NCBI RefSeq assembly: GCF_024231755.1
Contig: NZ_JAAEQH010000002.1
Span: forward strand, 1 to 43,716
Direction: 5' to 3'
DNA from: Neptuniibacter sp.
GTDB lineage: Bacteria > Pseudomonadota > Gammaproteobacteria > Pseudomonadales > Balneatricaceae
DNA length: 43,716 nt
Part shown: one piece after another, positions 8,696-15,896 of the stretch
Position numbering within the stretch: position 1 is the first letter of the stretch
How the letters are laid out: each line of letters begins with the position of its first letter
The notes under the pieces: model-generated
Seen by the model: the letters and a program-made list of their open reading frames with translations, nothing else
Told to the model about the DNA's origin: nothing
Database searches by the model: none
Program-made: the position numbers and the translations under genes

Positions 8696-9546
8696 TTTTG
8701 AGCTGTTATCTGTTGCGGATATAGTCGCTGGGATAGTTCTTCAATTGCGTCCCCAATTCGAGGACCAAAGCCAAGTAGATACATCCCATCCATGCTGATT
8801 AAGTGTTGGTTTGCAGCTGCATTAGTCAGCATAAAGCCGGGTTTGCTAAACAACTCTTCGGCAGGGGTACTATGTTCACGCCTGGCCATCATCAAAATGA
8901 CATCTGGATTTGCGAGGGCAACGGCTTCAGGTGAGATAGGTTTATAGCCTTGTAAGCCTTCAACCGCATTGATTCCGCCGGCCATTTTAATGATGCTTTC
9001 GGCGTGAGTGTTGTGGCCTGCAACGATTGGGCTTTTTTCACTCATGCTCAAAACAAACATGACTTTGACTGGTTGGGTTATGGTTTTGGATTTTGCCTTG
9101 GATGCTTCTACTTTTCTCTTAACTTTTTGCCAGAGCGCTTCCCCTTCCTCTTGTTTCCCAAGCGTTTCAGCAACGCCGATAATTTTTTCTTTAACAGCTT
9201 CGAGGTTGGGAGCAGAGCTGAATGTCTTGATATCAAGTCCGGTCTGTTTTAGCTGGTTTAAGCTCTTTGGTGGACCTGAATCTTCTGTAACGAGAAGAAG
9301 ATCGGGCGTTAGAGATAATACTCCTTCCACTGAGATGGCGCGTTTGTAACCAATTTGGGGCAATTTGCTAGCTTCCTCTGGAAAGTTAGAGGTCGTATCT
9401 ACGCCAGCAAGTTTATTTTCAGCGCCTAAAAGGTAAACGATTTCGGTCAGTGAACCGTCCGCTGTAACGATGCGTTCAGTGGATGCAGCGAGGGGCTGCA
9501 TCCACAAAACTGCACAGATTGAAATGAGCAGTTTTTTCAGTTTCAT
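8692..9546 (-). CDS. hmuT: Haem-binding periplasmic protein
   Basis: Periplasmic class III substrate-binding protein that takes haem from the outer-membrane receptor to HmuUV. The 284 aa begin with a cleavable signal peptide (about 1-21, ending around PLAAS). A BtuF/FhuD-like fold follows, with RIVTADGSLTEIVYLLG at the start of the mature part. A Tyr occurs near position 68 (IGYKRAIS), a region that supplies the haem ligand in characterised HmuT/ShuT/PhuT proteins. Its ATG overlaps the hmuS stop codon (TAATG). Confidence 0.93.
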   Translation of the reverse strand: MKLKKLLISICAVLWMQPLAASTERIVTADGSLTEIVYLLGAENKLAGVDTTSNFPEEASKLPQIGYKRAISVEGVLSLTPDLLLVTEDSGPPKSLNQLKQTGLDIKTFSSAPNLEAVKEKIIGVAETLGKQEEGEALWQKVKRKVEASKAKSKTITQPVKVMFVLSMSEKSPIVAGHNTHAESIIKMAGGINAVEGLQGYKPISPEAVALANPDVILMMARREHSTPAEELFSKPGFMLTNAAANQHLISMDGMYLLGFGPRIGDAIEELSQRLYPQQITAQK

Positions 9547-10628
9547 TAAGCAACTACCTTTTCCTGGGTTGATTCAGCAAGTTCTCGCCATTGTGGGTTT
9601 TCTGGTGAGCCTTCCTGACGTACGCCAAAGAACTGAGCTACGGTTTCTCCCTCTTGATCATAGAATTCCAGGGAGGTGACTGTGCCGTCCTCAGTTGGCT
9701 TTCTGACTAGCCATGCAGATGTGATTTCTGGTTGTAGCAGGTGTAGGTTAAATTCCGGGTCCAAGACATTAAGCCAAGGCCCCATCACTTTGATATTTTT
9801 AATCTCACCCGTGTGGATTTGAATATTGCCGTGATTTCCGACAAAGCACATGATCGGTAGCTGTGTTTCTGAAGCGGTATTCAGAACTCTTTCCAATGTG
9901 TTTGGGGAAATTGGTTCGGCGTAAGGAGCACCGGTTAGGCGAAACGCCTGTTCGCGGCTGATCTTATAACGGCGAAGCATTCCGAAGAATTGGTGAACAT
10001 CCGTCATTTTTTTCCAGTCTGTACGAAGTTGTTCTGAATCAACTTCTGTATCAGGTGCGTATTCTGGAGCTTCAGCACTAGCTTCAAATGTAAGTGCTGT
10101 ATCTTGCTCACCGTTTTTGAACTCAGAAATGAGATCAGAATAAGCCTGGTTGTTACTGTCTTCCTGCAAGAATATTTTTTGGATGGCAACGCCTGCCTTG
10201 TCAAAAAATTGCAGGCTATAACGGTCGCCGCGAGGTGTATTTTCCGCAACGGCAAAGCCGAATGCCCAGCGTGTAAGTATGATCCTTAGGTCAATTTTTC
10301 TATCGGGCGTGATCACCAAGCCCATAGGGCCATTAATTTTGACATTACTGTATATGCCATGCCTTTCATGTACCGCTGCTTTGTTGCGAGTCAGGCTCAT
10401 GATGTGACCAAGGGAGGGGAGTGTTTCGATGATCTCTTTAAACTGGTCATTAAGACGTATCGATCTAACACCGCATTGATTATCGATTAGCGCTGCTTCA
10501 GGTACTTTGAGTTTATCCGCAATGTCTTTGCGGCGAAGGCTGGGCTCGGTTTGTTCTAATTTTGTAAACGCTTCAAAAACTCGGCTTGCAGTAATGCTGC
10601 GATCAAAAAGTATCTCTAATTGGCTCAT
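9546..10628 (-). CDS. hmuS: Cytoplasmic haem-handling protein HemS/HmuS
   Basis: Cytoplasmic protein that receives imported haem and either degrades it or passes it to an oxygenase, as in ChuS, HemS and PhuS. The 360 aa show the family's internal duplication: about residues 15-180 and 195-345 share the same layout. Candidate haem-binding histidines are His87/His90 in the first half (AVHERHG) and His266/His272 in the second (GNHGNIQIHTG, matching the QIH-G segment of PhuS). ATG at 10628 is preceded by AGGA at about 9 bases. It is separated from hemP by 192 bases holding a large folded element. Confidence 0.94.
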   Translation of the reverse strand: MSQLEILFDRSITASRVFEAFTKLEQTEPSLRRKDIADKLKVPEAALIDNQCGVRSIRLNDQFKEIIETLPSLGHIMSLTRNKAAVHERHGIYSNVKINGPMGLVITPDRKIDLRIILTRWAFGFAVAENTPRGDRYSLQFFDKAGVAIQKIFLQEDSNNQAYSDLISEFKNGEQDTALTFEASAEAPEYAPDTEVDSEQLRTDWKKMTDVHQFFGMLRRYKISREQAFRLTGAPYAEPISPNTLERVLNTASETQLPIMCFVGNHGNIQIHTGEIKNIKVMGPWLNVLDPEFNLHLLQPEITSAWLVRKPTEDGTVTSLEFYDQEGETVAQFFGVRQEGSPENPQWRELAESTQEKVVA

Positions 10629-10639
10629 AATTCTATTTC

Positions 10640-10828
10640 CTAGGGTTTGAAGGTTTCAGGCAAAGCCCTGATCGAAGCAGAGCTGCTGGAAGGGTGCCAG
10701 CAACGCGCAAGTGGAACTTCAGCGAACTGAATATTTGTGTTCCACAAGCGGTTGCTGGCTGCCTGAAGCTGACCTTGAAAGATGAGCTGTAGTAGGTGGC
10801 TGGCTAGGGCCTGAAGGACCTTACTTAG
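10640..10828 (-). other. 62-codon open frame without a start codon, overlapping the hemP end
   Basis: Reading on minus from the end of hemP in the +1 frame, 62 codons are open from 10828 to a TAG at 10640-10642. There is no ATG or GTG, and the only TTG is near the middle. The predicted peptide starts with an amphipathic stretch (KVLQALASHLLQLIFQGQLQ) and otherwise has ordinary composition. It could be a chance opening, a decayed extension, or a product reached from hemP by frameshift. I do not call it a gene. It overlaps the folded element at 10655-10767. Confidence 0.2.
10655..10767 (-). ncRNA. Putative structured RNA element (three-way junction) in the hemP-hmuS leader
   Basis: Read on minus, a closing stem TTCAGGCA/TGCCTGAA (10760-10767 with 10655-10662) encloses two arms. 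The long arm (10696-10759) has GCCAGCAAC/GTTGCTGGC, then CGC/GCG with one bulged base, a TT/TT internal loop, GTGGAAC/GTTCCAC, a 7-base bulge, and TTCAG/CTGAA closed by a TTCG tetraloop. The short arm (10666-10694) has CCCT/AGGG and AGCA/TGCT. Almost all of 113 bases is accounted for. An upstream copy of TTCAGGC (about 10809-10815) could compete for the closing stem. It matches no riboswitch class I recognise. It ends about 27 bases before the hmuS start codon, so control of hmuSTUV is plausible. Confidence 0.55.
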
Positions 10829-10985
10829 TTAAAATTAACTTACCATTCTTGGTAATACGTAGCTTGTAAGGCTGGTGGTTGTGCACAATCGTAACTTCAT
10901 TGGTCTCTCTGAAAAGCTCATCAGTGCTCATCCATCGCCTTGTGGATTCGCCGTGTCCATGGACAGGGCATTGGTTATCAGACAT
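10821..10985 (-). CDS. hemP: Hemin uptake protein HemP/HmuP
   Basis: Small protein encoded at haem-uptake loci. In Bradyrhizobium and Burkholderia relatives it is needed for expression of the haem receptor gene; the mechanism is not fully settled. The 54 aa carry the family core: RRWMSTDELFRETNEVTI followed by the C-terminal YKLRITKNGKLILTK. I start at the ATG at 10985 because GGGTGG lies just upstream and the predicted transcription start (near 11012) leaves a usable leader. A further ATG at 11003 would sit only about 9 bases from that start. First gene of hemP-hmuSTUV. Confidence 0.9.
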   Translation of the reverse strand: MSDNQCPVHGHGESTRRWMSTDELFRETNEVTIVHNHQPYKLRITKNGKLILTK

Positions 10986-11008
10986 ATACCACCCAATTAA
11001 CATTAAAA

Positions 11009-11046
11009 GGTAATGCGAATCATACTCATTTATTTTCTTAAGTCAA
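11009..11046 (-). promoter_or_regulatory. Fur-regulated promoter of hemP-hmuSTUV
   Basis: On minus, -35 TTGACT (plus 11041-11046) and -10 TATGAT (plus 11019-11024) are 16 bases apart. A Fur box at 11009-11027 matches 14 of 19 positions of GATAATGATAATCATTATC and covers the -10 box. Iron-loaded Fur would block RNA polymerase, so the operon is probably induced by iron starvation. Confidence 0.85.
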
Positions 11047-11131
11047 TCTAATATAAATAGAATCGTGGTATTAAGATCAAGGGTTGCAGCAGTTTTCTAG
11101 CTCTAAAAAACTGAAGGTAAATGCTGTGAGT

Positions 11132-11163
11132 GATGCAGAGCTCTATAAGTCGAGCTCTGCATC
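11132..11163 (-). terminator. Perfect hairpin after the haem receptor gene
   Basis: A perfect 12-bp stem (11132-11143 with 11152-11163) and 8-base loop lie 6 bases past the receptor stop codon. There is no T tract directly after it on minus; the nearest T run is about 20 bases further on. It may be a weak terminator or an mRNA-stabilising 3' hairpin. A second inverted repeat CAGTTTT/AAAACTG lies at 11090-11113. Confidence 0.6.
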
Positions 11164-11169
11164 TGATCT

Positions 11170-13152
11170 TTAGAACTTATAAGCTGCTGAGATTACGATC
11201 TCTCTTCCGGCTTCATCCAATTGTGACCAAGCACGGCGATAATGCTCGTCAGTGATGTTGTTAATTGTGAAATCAACCTTAAGTGCTTCTATTGAAGCGG
11301 GTTCCCAGCTCGCGTAGATATCCGTGACCGTATAATTGTCATAAGTTGCCGTAGTCGAGCGGTTTTGCTCCTCGGCATGGATCACTCTTACCCCTGTTGT
11401 GAGTTGCTTGTTTAGAACGGTGTAACTAGCTCCTGCAGTCCAGGTATCTGCTGGTATATTATTCAAAGGGTCGCCGGATTTTCGATCTTTCCCGCGCGTT
11501 TGGCCGTAACCAAACTTGAACTTAAAGTTATCTTTTTCATAAAGAGTTTCAATCTCAAATCCTTTAAGCTCTGCCTCGTCTACATTGCTCCAGAACGTAT
11601 TTCCTGCGTCCATTACTGGGAAGAATGTAGGAGGGGTTACCGTCTGTTCAATGAAGTCATCCACTTTATTTTTGAAAATAGAGCCTTTCACTTGAAAATT
11701 GTTACTTAGATTCAATGTGGCAATTAGTTCTGTGTTTGCGGCTTTTTCAGGTTTTAGATCAGGATTGGACTGAAACGTATTACAGAAGCCGGGGAACATG
11801 CAAAAATGCGTGCCCGTGCTATACAGTTCCTCTGCCTCAGGCGCTCTAAATGCTCGATCATGTCTCAATGTGAGTTCCAGAGCATCATTGGTTTGCCAAA
11901 TCACAGCCGCTGAAGGGGAGAATTGATTGTCTGAGCGGCTCTCGTTGAGGTTTTTCGCATCAACGCCGAAATAATCGTATCGACCTCCTAGCTCCACTTT
12001 GAGCGACTCTTGTAATGGGAAGGTTAATTGTGCGAATGCCCCCCACACGTCAATCTCAGCTTTCGGCGGAGCTGGGCGATTAGTGCCACTCCGTTTTGCT
12101 TCAAAGTCGCTGTGGTAACCATCTATGCCATAGATTAGGGTGCTGTTACCCAATTTAGATTGGTTATTTGCGTTAATGCCATAAGTGTCTTTTTCGGTGC
12201 TATCAAAGCGTCCATCGCTGACTCTGTTTTCATCTACTTCAACCCCATTCCAGTAGGCAAGAACCTGAGCATTAACCAAAGGCGAAGTGGTTTTAATTCG
12301 ATAATCAGCAGATATATTATTGTTAACCTGGTCTTTATCAATCAGAAATACACTAGTGCCATTCACGTTGGAAGAGCCATTAGAGGGGACTCCGCCTGAT
12401 ACATCAGCATGTCGGAAGTTCAGAGCTAAAGATTGTTGCTCATCAAGTTGCCAGTTAATTTTCCCGAGGAAGCCTTGATCACGGGAAGCAGAGTCTTCTA
12501 CAAGGGTGTTGTTTCCTGTCTCTATGTCATTAGAGTCTCGGTAATAGCCGCTGAATAACCAGTCGATGTTATTTCTTTGTCCAGCAATAAGGGCTGTCGT
12601 GGAGGTTTGGTCATTATTGAAATTCCAACCAGTTTTGATGAGGCCGCCAACATCTTGATCTGCTTCCAGAATATCAGAAGGCTCAACTGTATTTTGAGAT
12701 ACAACGCCGCCTAGTGCTCCTGAGCCCCAAAGGGTACTAGCAGGACCTTTGATGACCTCTACACTTTTTAGCAATATAGGATCCAAAAAGTAGCTTGCTC
12801 TATGCCCGGATTCGAAGTCTTGTCGCACACCATCAACCGTTTGGACAATGCGTTCATCCCCTAACCCTCTGATATTTATCGTTTGGTAACCGGGACGTGA
12901 GCCACCTTCGATTAGGATATTGGGTTCAAATGCTAAAATTTCTGCTACAGACTGAGGTTGAATCGTATCTATTTCCTCTTTTTCAATAACAGAAATCGAG
13001 CGAGAAACATCTTCAAGTGGCTGTTCAATGCGAGTGGCTTGAATAACCATTTTGCTACCGACTAACAAAGCGGCGCTTGTCTCTGCGTTGACTTGGGTAA
13101 TTGCGAGTGATAGCAGGCTTGCTGCTACGGGAATGGGTTTGATATTGCTCAT
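11170..13152 (-). CDS. hmuR: TonB-dependent outer-membrane haem receptor
   Basis: Outer-membrane barrel that takes up haem or haemoprotein-bound haem using TonB energy. The 660 aa comprise a signal peptide (about 1-23, ending VNA), a plug domain (about 35-155) with INIRGLGDERI and ESGHRASYF (His117), and a 22-strand-type barrel ending in a C-terminal Phe (AAYKF). The haem-receptor signature is present: FRAP at about 435-438 and NPDL at about 463-466, with His449 between them. The gene has its own Fur-overlapped promoter and is not cotranscribed from hemP. The exact substrate (free haem or haemoglobin) cannot be read from sequence. The symbol follows the neighbouring hmu genes. Confidence 0.93.
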   Translation of the reverse strand: MSNIKPIPVAASLLSLAITQVNAETSAALLVGSKMVIQATRIEQPLEDVSRSISVIEKEEIDTIQPQSVAEILAFEPNILIEGGSRPGYQTINIRGLGDERIVQTVDGVRQDFESGHRASYFLDPILLKSVEVIKGPASTLWGSGALGGVVSQNTVEPSDILEADQDVGGLIKTGWNFNNDQTSTTALIAGQRNNIDWLFSGYYRDSNDIETGNNTLVEDSASRDQGFLGKINWQLDEQQSLALNFRHADVSGGVPSNGSSNVNGTSVFLIDKDQVNNNISADYRIKTTSPLVNAQVLAYWNGVEVDENRVSDGRFDSTEKDTYGINANNQSKLGNSTLIYGIDGYHSDFEAKRSGTNRPAPPKAEIDVWGAFAQLTFPLQESLKVELGGRYDYFGVDAKNLNESRSDNQFSPSAAVIWQTNDALELTLRHDRAFRAPEAEELYSTGTHFCMFPGFCNTFQSNPDLKPEKAANTELIATLNLSNNFQVKGSIFKNKVDDFIEQTVTPPTFFPVMDAGNTFWSNVDEAELKGFEIETLYEKDNFKFKFGYGQTRGKDRKSGDPLNNIPADTWTAGASYTVLNKQLTTGVRVIHAEEQNRSTTATYDNYTVTDIYASWEPASIEALKVDFTINNITDEHYRRAWSQLDEAGREIVISAAYKF

Positions 13153-13175
13153 GAGTTAGCTCTAATAGTTCGCCA

Positions 13176-13206
13176 AAGCAGCCTCTGGGTAGCCCCGAGA
13201 GTGCTT
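13176..13206 (-). other. Hairpin in the haem receptor 5' UTR
   Basis: AAGCA/TGCTT, CTCT/AGAG and GGG/CCC stack into one hairpin with loop TAGC (12 pairs, interrupted by a two-base and a one-base irregularity). It ends 23 bases before the receptor ATG and within the predicted leader. It has no T tract, so it is not an obvious attenuator. Confidence 0.5.
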
Positions 13207-13234
13207 AAAATTTAAGATTTTGTTAATCGTGATT

Positions 13235-13268
13235 TGGCTGGCTAACTATTAAAGCAGTGGCTGGCTAA
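13235..13268. repeat. Two direct 11-bp repeats in the haem receptor leader
   Basis: TGGCTGGCTAA occurs exactly at 13235-13245 and 13258-13268, a 23-base period close to two helical turns. On minus they read TTAGCCAGCCA. They lie between the Fur box and the receptor gene. A near copy (TAGCCAGCCAC on minus) occurs at about 10795-10805, after hemP. Confidence 0.6.
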
Positions 13269-13291
13269 ATAAATGTGCTTTTGTCACACAA

Positions 13292-13329
13292 GATAATGAG
13301 AATTATACTCATTTGCAGTATTGGTGCAA
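13292..13329 (-). promoter_or_regulatory. Fur-regulated promoter of the haem receptor gene
   Basis: A Fur box at 13292-13310 matches 15 of 19 consensus positions. A perfect minus-strand -10 box TATAAT (plus 13302-13307) lies inside it. The -35 is weak (TTGCAC, plus 13324-13329, 16-base spacing), which is usual for Fur targets. The predicted leader is about 140 nt. Confidence 0.85.
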
Positions 13330-13390
13330 TAACTTATTTTGTGGTGGGGAATTGTTCTGGATAAATTTTATATTCCGTTTTTTAGGTAAT

Positions 13391-13419
13391 AAAAAAGCCG
13401 CTATATAAGCGGCTTTTTT
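13391..13419. terminator. Terminator after gltA
   Basis: A 12-bp stem (13391-13402 with 13408-13419) contains AGCCGCT/AGCGGCT and is bounded by six A and six T. It lies 26 bases past the gltA stop on minus and would also work on plus. Confidence 0.93.
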
Positions 13420-13444
13420 GGTATTGGAGATCTTACTCAGTGTT

Positions 13445-14722
13445 TTACTCTGGGTAACTGCGCTGAGTTGGGCCAGTGTAAAGCTGGCGAGGACGACCAA
13501 TCTTGTTAGGGCTGCTGTGGAACTCGCTCCAGTGAGAGATCCAGCCGATTGTACGGGACAGAGCGAAGATCACTGTAAACATGTTGGTAGGGATACCAAT
13601 TGCTTTCAGGATGATACCGGAGTAGAAGTCTACGTTCGGGTACAGTTTACGCTCAGCGAAGTACTCGTCTTCAATCGCGATCTGCTCAAGGCGTTTTGCG
13701 ATTTTCAGAAGAGGATCATTTTCCAGACCTAGTTCAGCCAGTACTTCGTCACAAGATTTCTTCATTACACGTGCGCGTGGGTCGAAGTTGCGGTATACGC
13801 GGTGACCGAAGCCCATTAGACGGAATGGGTCGTTTGGATCTTTCGCTTTAGCAACGAATTCGTCGATACGTGACTCATCGCCAATCTCTTCCAGCATGTT
13901 CAGTACAGCTTCGTTTGCGCCACCGTGAGCCGGTCCCCAAAGTGCTGCGATACCTGAAGCGATACAAGCAAATGGGTTAGCACCAGAAGAACCAGCCAGA
14001 CGTACGGTAGACGTGGAAGCGTTCTGTTCGTGGTCTGCATGCAGTACGAAGATGCGATCCATTGCTTTCTCAAGTACAGGGTTAACCTGGTACTCTTCGC
14101 ATGGTGTGCCGAACATCATCTGCAGGAAGTTGCCTGCATAGCTCAGGTCATTGCGAGGGTACATAAACGGCTGGCCGTTTGAGTACTTGAAGCACATAGC
14201 AGCGATAGTTGGCATTTTCGCGATCAGGCGGTATGCGCAAACCTCACGGTGATGCTCATCGTTAATGTCCAGAGAATCATGGTAGAAAGAGGACAAAGCA
14301 CCGACAACGCCACACATGATGGCCATTGGGTGAGCGTCACGACGGAAACCATTGTAGAAATGGTTTAGCTGCTCGTGAAGCATCGTGTGGTTTTTAACAG
14401 TGTTTACAAACTTTTCTTTCTGCTCTTTGTTCGGTAGCTCACCGTTCAACAGCAGGTAGCAGACTTCCATGTAGTCTGATTTTTCTGCCAGCTCGTCGAT
14501 TGGGTAGCCGCCATGTAGCAGAACGCCTTTACCACCATCGATGAAAGTAATGCCGGAATCACATGCTGCGGTAGATACGAAACCTGGATCATAGGTGAAC
14601 AGGCCTTTGCCAGTCAGAGGGCGCACATCAATCACGTCTGGACCCAAAGTGCCGGAGTAAACAGGCAGTTCGATAGCTTCATCCATACCGTCGACTGTTA
14701 AACGTGCTTTCTTATCAGCCAT
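13445..14722 (-). CDS. gltA: Citrate synthase
   Basis: Condenses acetyl-CoA and oxaloacetate to citrate, the entry step of the TCA cycle. The 425 aa match the type II (NADH-sensitive, hexameric) enzymes of gram-negative bacteria. Active-site segments: [11 protein letters not shown] (His264 in E. coli), [16 protein letters not shown] (His305 and nearby) and the aspartate region [15 protein letters not shown] at 14722 follows GGAG. Transcribed away from sdhCDAB across a 452-base divergent region with a recognisable promoter for each direction. Codon use is strongly biased, as expected for high expression. Confidence 0.97.
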   Translation of the reverse strand: MADKKARLTVDGMDEAIELPVYSGTLGPDVIDVRPLTGKGLFTYDPGFVSTAACDSGITFIDGGKGVLLHGGYPIDELAEKSDYMEVCYLLLNGELPNKEQKEKFVNTVKNHTMLHEQLNHFYNGFRRDAHPMAIMCGVVGALSSFYHDSLDINDEHHREVCAYRLIAKMPTIAAMCFKYSNGQPFMYPRNDLSYAGNFLQMMFGTPCEEYQVNPVLEKAMDRIFVLHADHEQNASTSTVRLAGSSGANPFACIASGIAALWGPAHGGANEAVLNMLEEIGDESRIDEFVAKAKDPNDPFRLMGFGHRVYRNFDPRARVMKKSCDEVLAELGLENDPLLKIAKRLEQIAIEDEYFAERKLYPNVDFYSGIILKAIGIPTNMFTVIFALSRTIGWISHWSEFHSSPNKIGRPRQLYTGPTQRSYPE

Positions 14723-14815
14723 TAAAAGGCTCCTATCATTATGTTTTAGTTCTGTTATATGACTTTTATTTATAGTCAGATCTAAGAGTCTTGGCCCGAT
14801 AGATTGGACCCACCC

Positions 14816-14843
14816 AATATAGAGACTGAAAAAAGTTTGTCAA
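14816..14843 (-). promoter_or_regulatory. gltA promoter
   Basis: On minus, a perfect -35 TTGACA (plus 14838-14843), 16-base spacer and -10 TATATT (plus 14816-14821). The predicted start is near 14809, giving a leader of about 87 nt. Confidence 0.75.
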
Positions 14844-15007
14844 TCAGACTAAGTGGGTTAATTGCCGCATTGCAACAAAGATCAGGATGACTTTCTACCA
14901 AGATTCCTGAAATGACTGAATAATCATTTGGTTGTACGACTTTTGGTGTTGGTTGTTTGGTACTACTTAATTAGTCTAGACCATGGGTGAACAGGCGGGT
15001 GTTTGCA

Positions 15008-15036
15008 TTGAATTGTTAGGGTGAAGTGCTTATACT
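15008..15036 (+). promoter_or_regulatory. sdhCDAB promoter
   Basis: TTGAAT (15008-15013), an exact 17-base spacer and TATACT (15031-15036). The predicted start is near 15043 and the leader about 132 nt. Confidence 0.75.
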
Positions 15037-15174
15037 CCTGCCCCGAAGTTTGTCCCTCGTAAGTGTCAGAGTTGATAGTTGCGAGTCTCAAGCTTGTGAA
15101 GCGAGGTACTTTATCTTCAACACTTCCGAGCAACCGAGCCCTGCAAAGGGGCCGTAAAAGTGTGAACAAGAGCC

Positions 15175-15552
15175 GTGAATAAGAAAAGACCTGTAAATTT
15201 AGATCTTCGAACAATCAAGCAGCCGCTTCCGGCGATTACATCCATCCTGCATCGTGCGACAGGTGTGGCGCTATTTTTTGGTGCCGTATTTGCCCTGTAT
15301 GCATTGGGTTTATCTCTGGAATCAGAAGCTGGCTTCAATGAAGCCGTTGATATGTTTGAAAATGGCTTCTTTGCGAAGCTTATAGCGTGGGGAAGCGTTT
15401 CAGCTCTGCTGTATCACTTCTTCGCTGGTATCAAACACCTGGTAATGGATTTTGGCCACTGTGAAGAACTAGAAAGTGGCTTAATGGCAGCGAAAGTGAC
15501 CTTGGGTCTAGCTGCTGCTGCAGTCCTCATTTCGGGAGTATGGATATGGTAA
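15175..15552 (+). CDS. sdhC: Succinate dehydrogenase, cytochrome b556 subunit
   Basis: Membrane anchor of complex II binding haem b and ubiquinone together with SdhD. The 125 aa show three hydrophobic helices (about 25-45, 65-85, 100-122). The N-terminal RPVNLDL, SILHRATGV (quinone-site Ser/Arg) and the haem-ligand region YHFFAGIKHLVMD (about 79-91) align with E. coli SdhC. The start is GTG at 15175: a stop codon lies in frame just upstream (15163-15165), so no other start is possible. The ribosome binding site is weak. It overlaps sdhD by 7 bases. Confidence 0.95.
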   Translation: MNKKRPVNLDLRTIKQPLPAITSILHRATGVALFFGAVFALYALGLSLESEAGFNEAVDMFENGFFAKLIAWGSVSALLYHFFAGIKHLVMDFGHCEELESGLMAAKVTLGLAAAAVLISGVWIW

Positions 15553-15893
15553 CTAGTATTACTAGCTTTGGTCGTAGTGGCCTTTATGACTGGATGATTC
15601 AGCGTGTAACCGCGGTTATCCTGGCTGTCTACACCGTATTTATGATTGGTTATCTGGCGTTTGGCGCAGAACTGACTTACGAAATGTGGGTTGGTCTGTT
15701 CGAAGGAACCGCTATGCGCATCTTTACCCTGTTGGCACTGCTATCCTTTGCTGCACACGTATGGATTGGTATGTGGTCTGTTTCTACAGATTACATCAAA
15801 CCAACTGGTATCCGTTTCGTGTTTCAGTCTGCATGTGGCCTGTTGACGTTTATTTACGTCGTTTGGGGCATTCAGATTCTGTGGGGTATTTAA
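15546..15893 (+). CDS. sdhD: Succinate dehydrogenase, membrane anchor subunit
   Basis: Second membrane anchor of complex II. I use the ATG at 15546 (115 aa) rather than the one at 15540: GGGAG at 15534-15538 is correctly spaced for it, and the resulting N-terminus MVTSITSFGRSG aligns with MVSNASALGRNG of E. coli. Three membrane helices, with the quinone-site DWMIQRVTA segment (about 15-23) and WIGMWSVSTDYIKP (about 77-90). Overlaps the end of sdhC (ATGGTAA), indicating coupled translation. Confidence 0.94.
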   Translation: MVTSITSFGRSGLYDWMIQRVTAVILAVYTVFMIGYLAFGAELTYEMWVGLFEGTAMRIFTLLALLSFAAHVWIGMWSVSTDYIKPTGIRFVFQSACGLLTFIYVVWGIQILWGI

Positions 15894-15896
15894 AAG

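Larger units (their letters stand above)
14723..15174. other. Divergent gltA/sdhC control region
   Basis: This 452-base gap carries one good sigma-70-like promoter for each side (14816-14843 minus, 15008-15036 plus). About 160 bases between them (14844-15007) are free for regulators such as ArcA or Crp, but I find no clear site. The sdh leader (about 15043-15174) contains short inverted repeats, including GCCC/GGGGC at about 15138-15153 close to the start codon. No small gene or tRNA is evident. Confidence 0.55.

Noticed and set aside
10696..10759. Possible integron attC site (AAC...GTT ends with a long imperfect stem)
   Set aside because: The ends do not fit the RYYYAAC/GTTRRRY core, there is no integrase or cassette array, and the segment lies inside an iron operon.
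13235..13268. TTAGCCAGCC on minus, as in the E. coli RyhB terminator stem from memory
   Set aside because: No complementary GCTGGCT arm follows and there is no T tract, so no RyhB-like terminator or RNA end is present; treated as coincidence.
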